DNA of 64,000 nt from Psychrilyobacter piezotolerans (GCF_003391055.1 NZ_QUAJ01000005.1:62001-126000); one strand, 5' to 3'. Counted from the first letter of the stretch, positions 44,397 to 53,512 are shown. A program made the numbers and translations. Notes: a model not told the origin generated them from the letters alone.

Positions 44397-44418
44397 TATA
44401 CCATAAATTTATGGTATA
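44397..44418. promoter_or_regulatory. 22-bp palindrome over a -10-like box
   Basis: TATACCATAAATTTATGGTA plus TA reads the same on both strands, and its right edge overlaps TATAAT (44414-44419). An operator or promoter is likely. The following transcript would run through the tRNA-like site at 44479 to the terminator at 44530. Confidence 0.45.
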
Positions 44419-44478
44419 ATACTAAAGAAATCGATAGTGTATTTATGTATATAACTTAGAGGGTAAAAACGGCACTTA

Positions 44479-44490
44479 CTCAGGTACCAT
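44479..44490. repeat. tRNA-Leu 3'-end copy (possible attachment site)
   Basis: CTCAGGTACCAT equals bases 988-999, the last 11 bases of the tRNA-Leu plus one. No tRNA body precedes it. A copy of a tRNA 3' end at the far side of an island is what integration leaves behind. The same core with GGCATTTA before it is at 55961-55978. Confidence 0.5.
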
Positions 44491-44529
44491 CATTAAATCT
44501 TAAGTTTTTACAAAAACTTTATACATAGA

Positions 44530-44560
44530 AAAAGAGGAGTACGATGTACTCCTCTTTTTA
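44530..44560 (+). terminator. Strong terminator
   Basis: AAAAGAGGAGTAC pairs with GTACTCCTCTTTT around GAT, followed by T-rich sequence. It may be the original terminator of the tRNA gene displaced by the insertion. Confidence 0.85.
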
Positions 44561-44946
44561 TTGTTGTAACATGATCTCATACCTGTAGTTTTCTGTATCC
44601 TGCAGGAGTCATCTTTTTTTTACTTTTTAAAATTGAAACTTTTATATAAAAGACTAATCAAATCAAACTCAAGCTTTCTCATTTTATCTTCTATTTTTAT
44701 CAAATTTTGTCCGCGATTAATTTATTCTTTTAAAAGGTATTGTAAATTTTATTTCCTCCAATCTTACCTTTCTTAAATTGCTTTTCATCAAATTTTGAGC
44801 TATATATACTTAGTGTGATTACTGCTATCACTACGGAGTTAAACTCTAATGACTATAGAGAACTTAGGCTTTCTAGAACAAATGTTCTGAGAGCCTTCTT
44901 GATTTTTTCGAACATAGGAGCAAACATTTTTTATGGAGGTATTATT

Positions 44947-46047
44947 ATGGATAGTAAAACAGCAGCAGCAACATCTATAGATATTGTAACTGTAATGAAG
45001 GTTGCAGGTGCATTTATAGCATTACTTATCGGCTCAGGGTTTGCTACGGGGCAAGAGGTGATGCAGTTCTTTTCATCTTACGGTTTGATGGGCATTCTTG
45101 GTGCAATAATTACTTTGGCATTGTTTGTATATTCAACTCATTCATTTATAGTGCTTGGCATGGAAAAGGATATTGTTAAAAATGAAGATGTTTTTAAATA
45201 CTATCTAGGGAAATGGATTGGCACCGGATTAAGTTGGTACACAATGATTTTTATTGTCACGGTGTTTGCGATTATGTTGTCAGGAGCCGGAGCTACATTA
45301 AACCAAAGTTATGGGATACCGCTATATATGGGTAGCGGCATAATGGCTGTATTGACTACTGGCACAATACTTTTAGGACTAAATAAACTTATTGATATTG
45401 TTGGTATTCTCGGACCTGTAATTATTATTTTGACAATATTTATTGCAATCGCAACTATTTTTAAAAATCCATTGGGAATCATAGAAGGTCACACGGTAGT
45501 AGGTTCTTTAGAGATGTATAGAGCATCTTCAAATTGGTGGAAATCCAGTATTTTATATGTTGGAATAAATATTTTAGGACTAGCAAGTTTTATTCCTTCA
45601 TTAGGGAAGCTTCTCAAGAATAAAAAAGAGGCAGCAGCAGTATCAATTCTTGGACCGGCATTATTTATCAAAGCGTTAATTTTGGTAGCTCTCGCTCTTT
45701 TAAGTGATATTGTTATAGTAAATCAATCTGCAATTCCTGTTTTAACATTAGCAAAGGGAGTATTGCCTATTTTTAAAACTATTTTTGCAGCAATCATTTT
45801 TTTAGGTATTTATACATCTGCAACATCTTTACTGTGGACAGTTGTAGCACGCTTTTCAGAGGAAAAAACAAAGAAATATACAATATTAACACTTACATTA
45901 GGAGCGGTAGGATTCTTTGGAGGAAATATATTACCATTTGCACAGCTTGTTAATATAATTTATCCTACTGTAGGATACGTTGGATCAGTGGTATTAATAG
46001 GAATTATTGTTAAAGATGTAAGGGGAAGTTTTTTAATTAAAATCTAG
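44947..46047 (+). CDS. YkvI-type membrane transporter
   Basis: I choose the ATG at 44947, which has GGAGG upstream. The longer frame from 44815 lacks a site. The 366-residue protein has about ten membrane helices and the start IDIVTVMKVAGAFIALLIGSGFATGQEVMQFF, typical of YkvI-like proteins related to the APC transporter group. It probably moves an amino acid or similar solute across the inner membrane. It lies next to an XRE-cupin regulator and a D-amino-acid enzyme, suggesting uptake or export of a D-amino acid. The gene ends facing the regulator. Confidence 0.85.
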   Translation: MDSKTAAATSIDIVTVMKVAGAFIALLIGSGFATGQEVMQFFSSYGLMGILGAIITLALFVYSTHSFIVLGMEKDIVKNEDVFKYYLGKWIGTGLSWYTMIFIVTVFAIMLSGAGATLNQSYGIPLYMGSGIMAVLTTGTILLGLNKLIDIVGILGPVIIILTIFIAIATIFKNPLGIIEGHTVVGSLEMYRASSNWWKSSILYVGINILGLASFIPSLGKLLKNKKEAAAVSILGPALFIKALILVALALLSDIVIVNQSAIPVLTLAKGVLPIFKTIFAAIIFLGIYTSATSLLWTVVARFSEEKTKKYTILTLTLGAVGFFGGNILPFAQLVNIIYPTVGYVGSVVLIGIIVKDVRGSFLIKI

Positions 46048-46059
46048 ATCACAGCAAAA

Positions 46060-46106
46060 AACCTGTAAACTTTGACACTCTTTTTCCAGTGTCTAGTTTA
46101 CAGGTT
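46060..46106. repeat. Long inverted repeat (copy 2), likely bidirectional terminator
   Basis: AACCTGTAAACT and AGTTTACAGGTT enclose GACACT/AGTGTC with a T-rich loop. It is related to 30289-30353. It separates the convergent transporter and regulator genes. Confidence 0.8.
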
Positions 46107-46138
46107 ACAGTTTAAAGCCGGCTCTCATTATTATTTCC

Positions 46139-46693
46139 TTAAAAACATGGGGGATTTATTGCAAATATAATTTTTGCATCCTCCTCTCCCTCATTTTTCC
46201 ACTTGTGCTTCATAGCGGGGTTTATTTTGGCACTGTCTCCCTGAAGGAGGGTGAACTTTTCTCCCTCCAGATAGAGCTTTACACTTCCCTCCAATATATA
46301 TGCCACTTCCTCTCCCTTGTGCTCCCTTCTCTTGTCCGAAGACTCAGTTCCCGGCTGAAGGCTCAGTATCATAAACTCAATATCTCCCGATAGATCCGGA
46401 GTAAGAAGCTCATAGGAAGTCCCTTCTCCCTTGAAGAAGGACATAGATCTTCTCTCTTCCTTTCTCACGATGAAGCTGTCCATTGGAGCCTCATTTTTGA
46501 AGAAGAGAAAGAGGGGGGTATCCAGTACATCTGCAATATGTTTTATTGTATTTATAGAGGGATTGGCACTCCCTTTCTCGATCTGACTGAGAAGAGATGA
46601 AGAAACTCCTGCTGCTTCTGCCAGAGCCTTAAGACTGAATTTCTTGGAAAGCCTAAATTCCCTTATCTTAGATCCTATATTTATATTATTCAT
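46139..46693 (-). CDS. XRE-cupin transcription regulator
   Basis: The 184-residue protein joins an N-terminal HTH (about 8-65, SLKALAEAAGVSSSLLSQIEKGSANPS) to a C-terminal cupin (about 110-180, EHKGEEVAYILEGSVKLYLEG). The cupin senses a small ligand. Regulators of this kind often control amino-acid or polyamine genes. It is divergent from the D-threonine-aldolase-like gene at 46895, with 201 bases between, and probably controls it and itself. The ATG has AGGAGGA upstream. Confidence 0.92.
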   Translation of the reverse strand: MNNINIGSKIREFRLSKKFSLKALAEAAGVSSSLLSQIEKGSANPSINTIKHIADVLDTPLFLFFKNEAPMDSFIVRKEERRSMSFFKGEGTSYELLTPDLSGDIEFMILSLQPGTESSDKRREHKGEEVAYILEGSVKLYLEGEKFTLLQGDSAKINPAMKHKWKNEGEEDAKIIFAINPPCF

Positions 46694-46734
46694 TTGTTCC
46701 TCCTGAACATATTTTTTATACTTAATTGTATCAA

Positions 46735-46875
46735 ATTTTTCCCAATATTAAAATTTAATTTTATTAAACTTATTTAACAAAATTTAATTTAATAAAATTT
46801 TTCTTGCATTTTTCCATCTTCTCAAATATAATTTAACCACAATGAATTTAATTTTAAAAATTTAATTTAATTAAA
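46735..46875. promoter_or_regulatory. Divergent control region with AATTTAATTTAAT repeats
   Basis: TTTAATTTTATTAAA, AATTTAATTTAATAAAATT and TTTAATTTAATTAAAT recur at least three times in about 130 bases. These near-palindromes are plausible operators for the adjacent XRE-cupin protein. Confidence 0.45.
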
Positions 46876-46894
46876 TATAACTTAGGAGGAGATT

Positions 46895-48007
46895 ATGAAT
46901 ATTAAAGAACTTGCAACACCTTGTTTTCTAGTAAATTTGGATATCTTGGAGGAAAATATAGACAGATTTCAAAAGATATCTGCTGAAAATAAAACTCAGC
47001 TATGGCCCATGTTAAAAACTCACAAGAGTACAGAGATTACAAGGATGCAGATGGAGGCTGGAGCTACAGGAGTTCTTACGGGAACCTTGGATGAAGCTGA
47101 AGCTGTAGTAGAAAAGGCTGGAGTTAAAAAAGTAATGCTGGCTTACCCTGTACTTGGAGAAGCTAACATAAATAGAATTATAGAACTCAAGAAGAAAGCT
47201 GAGGTATATATTGCCCTGGACGGTATAGAGGCCGCCAATGAGATCAGTACCCTTTTGGGAGATGAAGAGATCAAGTATCTTATTATCTTTGATTCAGGAC
47301 TGGGTAGGTTTGGAGTGTCATCTGAGATGGCTCCTTCCCTTGTAAAAGAGATAGGACAATTTTCAAACCTGAAGTTCGCAGGAATCTGTACCCATACAGG
47401 TCAGGTATATGGAGTATCAGGAAGTGATGAGGTTCCAGGTATCGTAAAAACTGAAATAGAAATTACAAAAGATATAGTAAAGAATCTAGAAGAAGCTGGT
47501 TTTAAACCTGAGATCGTTGCCACTGGTACTACTCCGACATTCTTTGAAGCTGTGAAGGAAGAATCTATAAATGCTACAAGACCTGGAAACTATGTTTTCT
47601 TCGATGCCATCCAAATAGCCCTTGGAGCTGCCACTATGGAGGATTGCTCCCTTACTGTTATGGCCACTATCGTATCCCATCCCAAGGAGGATCTCTTCAT
47701 TCTGGACTGTGGAAGCAAGTGTCTGGGACTGGATAAGGGGGCTCACGGTGCCTCACTCACAGAAGGTTTTGGAATGGTGAAGGGACACCCTGAGCTTTTG
47801 ATGGCAGGACTTTCAGAGGAGGTTGCCAAGGTTAAGATTACAGGTAAAACAAATCTTAAGATAGGAGACAGAATAGAAATCATACCGAACCATTCATGTT
47901 CTGCTGCCAATATGACCAGCTATCTTACAGGTCATAGAGGAGGAGAGATCGAGAGACTTATAGAGGTAGATATAAGAGGAAACTCAAATAAACCTAAGGT
48001 ACTATAA
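46895..48007 (+). CDS. D-threonine aldolase/D-serine dehydratase-like PLP enzyme
   Basis: The 370-residue protein is a fold-type III PLP enzyme. ATPCFLVNLDILEENI starts the alanine-racemase-like barrel, PMLKTHKS contains the PLP lysine (41), and the C-terminal domain has DCGSKCLGLDKG and IIPNHSCSAAN with His/Cys for a metal ion. It would split D-threonine to glycine and acetaldehyde or deaminate D-serine. It sits between the XRE-cupin regulator and a permease remnant. Start has AGGAGG upstream. Confidence 0.88.
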   Translation: MNIKELATPCFLVNLDILEENIDRFQKISAENKTQLWPMLKTHKSTEITRMQMEAGATGVLTGTLDEAEAVVEKAGVKKVMLAYPVLGEANINRIIELKKKAEVYIALDGIEAANEISTLLGDEEIKYLIIFDSGLGRFGVSSEMAPSLVKEIGQFSNLKFAGICTHTGQVYGVSGSDEVPGIVKTEIEITKDIVKNLEEAGFKPEIVATGTTPTFFEAVKEESINATRPGNYVFFDAIQIALGAATMEDCSLTVMATIVSHPKEDLFILDCGSKCLGLDKGAHGASLTEGFGMVKGHPELLMAGLSEEVAKVKITGKTNLKIGDRIEIIPNHSCSAANMTSYLTGHRGGEIERLIEVDIRGNSNKPKVL

Positions 48008-48102
48008 AGAGTCGATACCACTCTGTTGTTGCTTAGATCTTCGGTAAAAGCTTTGACCGAATATTAAAAAACATAATCATAAATATTAAATTTTTTTGAA
48101 TT

Positions 48103-48738
48103 TTCTTAGCCCTATTTGGTCTTTTAGCTCTTGCTCTTGGTTCTGGTGCTCTATTTTCTTGGGTATCTACGTTACTACCACAAACTCAGTTCCTTACAGC
48201 TACTGCGTGGCTAATACTATTATCTACTGTCGCTGGTATCATTGGTGGAATGACTTCACTTAGCAGAGTTACCGGGTCAAAGCAGCTATCTAACATCATG
48301 CTATATACTATGATTGCTCTAATAGCTTCAAGTGCAAACTTTGGAGAGCTTACAGAAGCACCTGTATATATTATTGCAGGATTAGTAATCCTTGGTGTTC
48401 ACGCAATCCTTATGGTTGTTCTAGCTAAGATATTTAAGCCGGATCTCTTCACCTGCTGTATTGCTAGTTGTGCAAATATAGGCGGAGTAGCAAGTTCACC
48501 TGTAATAGCAGGGGCTTACAATGAAGCTCTGGTGCCTGTAGGGGTTCTAATGGGGATATGTTCTCTAGCTGACGTTGTAAAGGCTGGAGTTTTCATCAAA
48601 GATATGAATGAGTTTGGAAAGATCAATGAGATCTATGCACAATACTTTACAGATACAAAGCCTGCTAGAGCTTGTGTTGAAGTTGCAAGGTTGCCAAAAG
48701 ATGTAAAGGTGGAAATAGAAGTAATCGCTGTAAAATAA
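48103..48738 (+). pseudogene. DUF819 membrane permease, 5'-truncated
   Basis: The frame opens at 48103, after a stop, without a start codon, and encodes six or more membrane helices: [15 protein letters not shown], then [18 protein letters not shown], and [23 protein letters not shown], the DUF819 hallmark. It ends with an unusual tail ([12 protein letters not shown]). Full proteins have about 380-400 residues. Here about 210 remain. The internal ATG at 48250 is an unlikely start. It lies just behind the D-amino-acid enzyme and was probably its transporter before truncation. Confidence 0.8.
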
Positions 48739-48756
48739 TTCTTTCCTTAAATAAAA

Positions 48757-48821
48757 TATAAAAATAAAGACCTCTTAACTGTATGACTATTACGGTTGGG
48801 GGGTCTTTTTTATTGCCAAAA
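48757..48821. repeat. 65-bp repeat with terminator hairpin (copy 1)
   Basis: The block starting TCTTTCCTTAAATAAA, with AAAGACCTC ... GGGGTCTTTTT, recurs at 53829-53898 at high identity. The hairpin and T-run suggest a terminator. Confidence 0.75.
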
Positions 48822-48839
48822 CTTCCTTGGTTCTTTGTC

Positions 48840-49163
48840 TTATGTCCTTTTTTCAGGGAGGGCTTCTTCTCCACTCTTAGACGGCCAGATCCAAAGATTT
48901 GCAACAAGTGCAACTGCAACACCTAGGAAAATGGAAGTACTTCTTTGAAAGATAAGGTTCAAGGGAAGACCCAAGCTCAACAGATGTATAGTCAGAGGTA
49001 GAAAAAACATAGGTATTCCTCTATGATACTCATCTCTCTCAAAGATCACCAGAAAAAATGTGTAGAGGGGTGAAATTATAAGTAGATATGAGGAGTTTAC
49101 AGCTCCCAAAAGAATGGAGATTATAGATAGCAGAAAAGGGCTGTCAGTCCATGAATCTCCCAT
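48840..49163 (-). CDS. Small membrane protein (107 aa), perhaps truncated
   Basis: The frame has three or four hydrophobic segments (FLLSIISILLGAVNSSYLLI, PLYTFFLVIF, FFLPLTIHLLSLGLPLNLIF, IFLGVAVALVANLWIW). The last part resembles the end of FUSC-type (aromatic-acid exporter) membrane domains, but this is a weak impression. No good ribosome binding site precedes the ATG at 49163. It may be a surviving 3' piece. Confidence 0.4.
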   Translation of the reverse strand: MGDSWTDSPFLLSIISILLGAVNSSYLLIISPLYTFFLVIFERDEYHRGIPMFFLPLTIHLLSLGLPLNLIFQRSTSIFLGVAVALVANLWIWPSKSGEEALPEKRT

Positions 49164-49276
49164 ATTTCAACTACTGTATTTTTAAATTTCTTTTTTTTCA
49201 TTTTTAAATTCAAAACCTATTTTTACTACTATTATTGTGAAATTAAATGAAACAGTACCTTGTTAGACTAATACAT

Positions 49277-50137
49277 TCAATTTTGTGTAACTTTCTGCAA
49301 TTCGGCCAGCTTTTCTTTCAGATCTTCAAATCTTTCGTTATCCCATTCCGAAAATTCTGAATCGGAATCTGAGTCGTAAATTGATTTTTCATCAGCTCCA
49401 TCTATACGGGTTGTGGTTAAGGTAAGAATCATGTCTTCCTTGTCCTTTGGCACATTGTCCCAATCACCAAGCATATTTGGCGAAAGTTTGAAAGTGACTC
49501 GCTCTCCCGGCTGCAAACCACCTGAAATTTTACAGCTGAAAGTATCTTTCAGCCAAGGGATTGAGCGTCCAGGTGAGGCTATGATTCCGTGAAAATAAGC
49601 CTTCGATACTGCATGTTTCGTCTCATTTTTCACTGTCACTTCAATTATGGGATCGTCGCTAAATATTTCTTCTTGGAAGTAGAAACGAGATCGCACTACG
49701 ATGAACTTTTTTAATTCCTTTTTTACCTCTGATTGTTTCTTTTCAAACTCAGTGATTTCTGTTTTGATTTTCTCTATTTCAGCAAGGGTTTGTTTTCGTT
49801 CTATCCTTTTTCGTTCCTGCTCCCTCTTTTTTTGTTCAGCAATTATGAGATCGCCTTGAGCAATCACTTCATCTGCTGTTTTACCGTGTAGCTTGTCTTT
49901 GATTTTTCGTTGCACCCCATCCGGATTAACTGCCATTTCAAAAGAATTATTATCGATCACAGAAGAAGTAAAAGACAGAATAGTTGCTTCAAATTCTTTC
50001 TTCTTTTCATCGCTCAACGAGTTTTTTATACTATTTATTGACGACTCAAATTTTTCATCTGTGGATGAGTCGATTTTATTACCTGCAAATCCTGTGATGA
50101 GACTCATCATAAAAATCATCAGAATTAATTTCTTCAT
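49277..50137 (-). CDS. Exported protein with coiled coil (DUF6694-like)
   Basis: The 286-residue protein starts with a signal peptide (MKKLILMIFMMSLITGFAGN), likely cut near residue 19. The next 55 residues (FESSINSIKNSLSDEKKKEF) resemble DUF6694-type periplasmic proteins. A coiled coil rich in Lys and Glu spans about 100-145. The C-terminal part is beta-rich (VRSRFYFQEEIFSDDPIIEVTVKNE) with LQPGERVTFKL, an Ig-like fold. An acidic run DSDSDSEFSEWD lies near the end. The ATG has AGGAGG upstream. Function unknown. Confidence 0.65.
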   Translation of the reverse strand: MKKLILMIFMMSLITGFAGNKIDSSTDEKFESSINSIKNSLSDEKKKEFEATILSFTSSVIDNNSFEMAVNPDGVQRKIKDKLHGKTADEVIAQGDLIIAEQKKREQERKRIERKQTLAEIEKIKTEITEFEKKQSEVKKELKKFIVVRSRFYFQEEIFSDDPIIEVTVKNETKHAVSKAYFHGIIASPGRSIPWLKDTFSCKISGGLQPGERVTFKLSPNMLGDWDNVPKDKEDMILTLTTTRIDGADEKSIYDSDSDSEFSEWDNERFEDLKEKLAELQKVTQN

Positions 50138-50484
50138 CTCTCTACCTCCTTTTTTGAAGTAGTTATGTTATGCTGGATATATCATAATTGCCCCGCTGTC
50201 ATTTGAACTTATTGACCTCAACGTGGAAAAATGTCTCTTACTTATAAGATACAGTCTTTTTTTATTTTTTATTTTTTTAAGTTAGTGTGTAATTCATAAA
50301 AAGTTTGTTTTTCAATATACAAATCTTAATTACTGAATGAATATGCAAGGTGTAAAATTCAAAAAAATAGAAAAAGTTAGAGAAATTGGCAGCAATCTCA
50401 TATTAAAATTGTTGCACCAGAAGCTGCTTGTTTGCTATCATTAAGAAAAGTTTAATGTTTATAAAAAAAATTAAAGGAGTCTCA
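50138..50484. other. Gene-free stretch
   Basis: AT-rich divergent spacer between an exported protein and a diguanylate cyclase. I see no gene, repeat or clear terminator. Confidence 0.4.
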
Positions 50485-51261
50485 ATGGAAGTTAAATTAA
50501 AGGAATCATTAAAAATTGTTGTGTATTATATGTTTATTTCATTTTTATGGATATTATTTTCTGATAAAATTTTATACATGATGGTTAAAGATATTGAATA
50601 TTATAAGTTACTTCAAACTTATAAAGGATCATTTTTTATTCTCTTGACATCTGTTTTATTGTTTAAACTAATTCACAGTAGTTATTTAAAAGTTGAAACC
50701 TTAGACAGACAGTTACAAAATACTCTTACCCAGTTAAAATCTAATAAAATAGAGCTGGAAAAACTGGCATATGTAGATTATTTAACCGGACTAGCTACGA
50801 GAAGGCTGCTGGATGAAAAGTACGAGTTGTTGTTTGAGAGTGCAAAGAGATCGGAAACCATGTTAACCCTTGTAATGATCGACCTAGATTATTTTAAAAA
50901 ATATAATGACAGATATGGACATCTGGAGGGAGATCGTGTTTTAAAGGCAGTAGGAAAGCTGTTAAAAGAAGTTTTTAAAAGAAATGGAGATGTTATAAGT
51001 AGATACGGTGGAGAAGAATTTATGGTTATCTTGTGCCAAACGCCTTTAAAAGATACGATATCTTTAGTGGAAAATTTTCAGGAAAAATTAAAAGGCTGTA
51101 ATGTAAAACATGAAGATTCACCCTTTGGGGAGATAACAGCCAGTCTTGGAATAAATAATTGTAAGATTTCTAAGAATCAAGATTCAGAGAATTTTTTACG
51201 AAAAGTTGATCAAGCCCTTTACAAAGCCAAGGAAGGTGGAAGGAACAGATATAGTTTTTAG
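50485..51261 (+). CDS. Membrane-bound diguanylate cyclase (GGDEF)
   Basis: I choose the ATG at 50485 with AAAGGAG upstream. A longer frame starts at 50428 without a site. The 258-residue protein has two membrane helices (about 11-30 and 48-65), a short coiled coil, and a GGDEF domain with RYGGEEFMVI as active site and MIDLDYFKKYNDRYGH. RNGD five residues before GGEEF is an intact inhibitory site. It should make cyclic di-GMP from two GTP. Confidence 0.92.
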   Translation: MEVKLKESLKIVVYYMFISFLWILFSDKILYMMVKDIEYYKLLQTYKGSFFILLTSVLLFKLIHSSYLKVETLDRQLQNTLTQLKSNKIELEKLAYVDYLTGLATRRLLDEKYELLFESAKRSETMLTLVMIDLDYFKKYNDRYGHLEGDRVLKAVGKLLKEVFKRNGDVISRYGGEEFMVILCQTPLKDTISLVENFQEKLKGCNVKHEDSPFGEITASLGINNCKISKNQDSENFLRKVDQALYKAKEGGRNRYSF

Positions 51262-51265
51262 TGGT

Positions 51266-51287
51266 AGGTAACTCCTAAGAACTCCCA
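51266..51287. repeat. Partial copy of the 128-bp repeat start
   Basis: GTAACTCCTAAGAACTCCCA resembles the first 20 bases of the repeats at 4616 and 55838. Confidence 0.5.
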
Positions 51288-51338
51288 ATTCATAATTGAA
51301 AAAAATAGAATACGGTCTGCAAAAGAGTGGGATAATTT

Positions 51339-51470
51339 ACTGTCGCTGTCGCCACTATGATTTACTGCCATCCTGACTCCTTTTTAAAAATTACTGTCTG
51401 CCATTAGTGAGCAATTTTTTGATATAATTATTATTTATTCGATAAGACTTTCCTTTATTTCACATAAACC
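51339..51470 (-). pseudogene. Internally deleted copy of the ADP-ribosylglycohydrolase gene
   Basis: Bases 51339-51414 match 33136-33210, inside the ARH gene (the HSGDSDS metal site), and 51415-51470 match 34045-34105, its upstream region. About 830 bases between the two blocks are missing. Substitutions show that the copy is old. Confidence 0.8.
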
Positions 51471-51585
51471 AATATATCCCTTTTTTTAAATTTGAAATTT
51501 AAAATATTATAGTGCAGACTTAAAATAATACTATAACTGTATAATTTCTTATTAAATTTATCGATTTAAAAAATGGAGGAGGAGA

Positions 51586-52155
51586 ATGAAAAAAATATTA
51601 TTAATATTACTGATCAGTTTTAGTTTAATTAGTTGTGGGAAACCAGAGCAATCAATTAATGGAGATCAATTACAGGATAGAAACGGGCTAATGTATGAAG
51701 TAAATAAAGAAACTCCATATACAGGAGAAATTATTTACTATTACGAAAATGGACAAATCAAAGGAAAAGGAAATTTAAAAGATGGGAAACAAAATGGAGA
51801 ATTTATTGGTTATGATGAAAATGGACAAATTAATTTCAAAATGAATTCTAACGATGAGGGACAAAGTTTAGAATTTATTTACTATTATGAAAATGGACAA
51901 ATTAAACATAAAATGAATTTTAAAGATGGGGATGGGGAAAGTATTTCCTATTACGAAAATGGAAAAATAAAAGAAAAAGGAAATCTTAAAGATGGGAAAC
52001 AAAATGGGGAATGGATTTTCTATCATGAAACTGGAGAAATTGAACATAAAGCAAATTATAAAGATGGGGACCTAAATGGGGAAATTATTAACTATTACGA
52101 AAATGGACAAATCAAAGCTAAAAAAAATTATAAAGATGGAATGCTAATTAATTAA
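51586..52155 (+). CDS. MORN-repeat lipoprotein (YwqK-like)
   Basis: The 189-residue protein has a signal peptide with lipobox LISC (Cys 17) and about six repeats of the type YYENGQIKxKxNxKDGKxNGE, with about 23 residues each. It belongs to the MORN-2/YwqK-like group, often called antitoxin of a polymorphic-toxin pair, but the role of lipoprotein forms is not clear. It probably sits in the inner leaflet of the outer membrane. ATG has GGAGGAG upstream. Confidence 0.85.
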   Translation: MKKILLILLISFSLISCGKPEQSINGDQLQDRNGLMYEVNKETPYTGEIIYYYENGQIKGKGNLKDGKQNGEFIGYDENGQINFKMNSNDEGQSLEFIYYYENGQIKHKMNFKDGDGESISYYENGKIKEKGNLKDGKQNGEWIFYHETGEIEHKANYKDGDLNGEIINYYENGQIKAKKNYKDGMLIN

Positions 52156-52319
52156 AAAAAATGAAAGTTAAAATTCTATAATCTAATCAATAGAAACAAA
52201 TTATTAATTGTTAATATCAAAGGATTTTTTAACATTTTTTGTATACACCATAGTATGTATTTTATCGGTTAATGTTGGTTTTGTTATATATTCTATTGAT
52301 ATTTAAAAAGGAGGTTATT

Positions 52320-52592
52320 ATGCCTAAGTATGTAATAGAAAGAGATATTCCCGGAGCTGGAAATCTATCTTCAGAAGACTTAAAACAATCTGCTAAAACT
52401 TCTTGTGATATTTTGAAGCAAATGGGACCAGAAATCCAGTGGTTACATAGCTATGTAACTGATGATAAGATCTATTGTGTATATATTGCTCCAAATAAAC
52501 AAATGATAAAGGAGCATGCTGAAAAAGGTGGATTCCCAGTGACGAAAATCTCTGAAGTTCATACAATAATAGACCCTACGACATCGGAGTAA
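52320..52592 (+). CDS. DUF4242 protein (90 aa)
   Basis: I place the start at the ATG at 52320 with AAGGAGG upstream. MPKYVIERDIPGAGNLSSEDL and IQWLHSYVTDDKIYCVYIAPNK are typical of DUF4242 (nickel-binding SCO4226-like) proteins, with a ferredoxin-like fold. A cytoplasmic metal-binding role is possible. It is a stand-alone gene with a complete length. Confidence 0.85.
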   Translation: MPKYVIERDIPGAGNLSSEDLKQSAKTSCDILKQMGPEIQWLHSYVTDDKIYCVYIAPNKQMIKEHAEKGGFPVTKISEVHTIIDPTTSE

Positions 52593-52672
52593 CTTTATTT
52601 GAAATACTCTAAGGTTAGCCATTTGTTTTCACTATGTTATACTATTACATCATATATAGGAGGTAAAAAGGC

Positions 52673-53335
52673 ATGAAAAAGTTTGATCCTATTGCATATA
52701 AAAAAATGGTCAAATCTTACCAAGACGAAGACAAACCTACTGATTGGTTTGATAGTATCTATACCGATGCAGAAGGAGATTATAGAGAGGTTTTCTGGGC
52801 AGACCTTGAACCTAATCCTTATCTTTTAAAATGGTTAAAAAAATGTATTTTTAAGCATACAGGACGCAAGGCCATTGTTATTGGATGTGGGGTTGGTGAT
52901 GATGCGGAGGCCTTGAGTGAAGCAGGATATGAGGTGACTGCCTTTGATATTTCGCCTGAAGCAATACGTCTTTGTAAAAACCGTTATTCAGACACCACGG
53001 TCAACTATCTTATAGCAGATCTTTTTGATTACCCACCACAATGGGCTGAAAGTTTTGATCTTGTTTATGAGTGTAACACAATTCAAGTCTTACCAGGTAA
53101 GTATAGAATACAAGCACGAGATGCCATGGTCTCACTCCTGGCACCCCAGGGATATATTCTTGTCTCATGTAGAAGTCGTCTTAAGGGAGAACAAGAAGAT
53201 GACATTCCCCTTCCTCTTGATAAAGAGGAAATAGACGGTTTTATACGATGTGGTCTAAGTGAAGAGAGTTTTGTGGCCTATGATGACACCCAAGAACCCC
53301 CTGTCCCTCATTTTTTTGCCTCTTATAAGAAGTAG
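52673..53335 (+). CDS. Class I SAM-dependent methyltransferase
   Basis: The 220-residue protein has the Rossmann motif I VIGCGVGDDAEALSEAGYEV (about 66-85), the acidic end of strand 2 (AFDISPEAI), and SFDLVYECNTIQVLP. It resembles TehB/thiopurine-type methyltransferases. The N-terminal part (TDWFDSIYTDAEGDYREVFWADLEPN) is typical of a small-molecule methyltransferase in the TPMT-like group. The ATG has AGGAGG upstream. Substrate unknown. Confidence 0.88.
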   Translation: MKKFDPIAYKKMVKSYQDEDKPTDWFDSIYTDAEGDYREVFWADLEPNPYLLKWLKKCIFKHTGRKAIVIGCGVGDDAEALSEAGYEVTAFDISPEAIRLCKNRYSDTTVNYLIADLFDYPPQWAESFDLVYECNTIQVLPGKYRIQARDAMVSLLAPQGYILVSCRSRLKGEQEDDIPLPLDKEEIDGFIRCGLSEESFVAYDDTQEPPVPHFFASYKK

Positions 53336-53512
53336 ATATGATGGAAAAATTAGGCTTTAGTAATATATACAATCTTAAAGGCGGGTTGAAGTCTTTTAAT
53401 GACTGTAATACTTGAAAATAGTATGTTAATCTTCTAGGTAGAAGAAACAGTTGAAGAGTAAATTTAAATAATCGCCGTACAATTATTTTTTGAAAAAGGA
53501 GAGAGGATATTT

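Noticed and set aside
48665-48922. Leftward 85-aa frame over the DUF819 end and the terminator repeat
   Set aside because: It crosses a terminator hairpin and overlaps two better-supported coding stretches.
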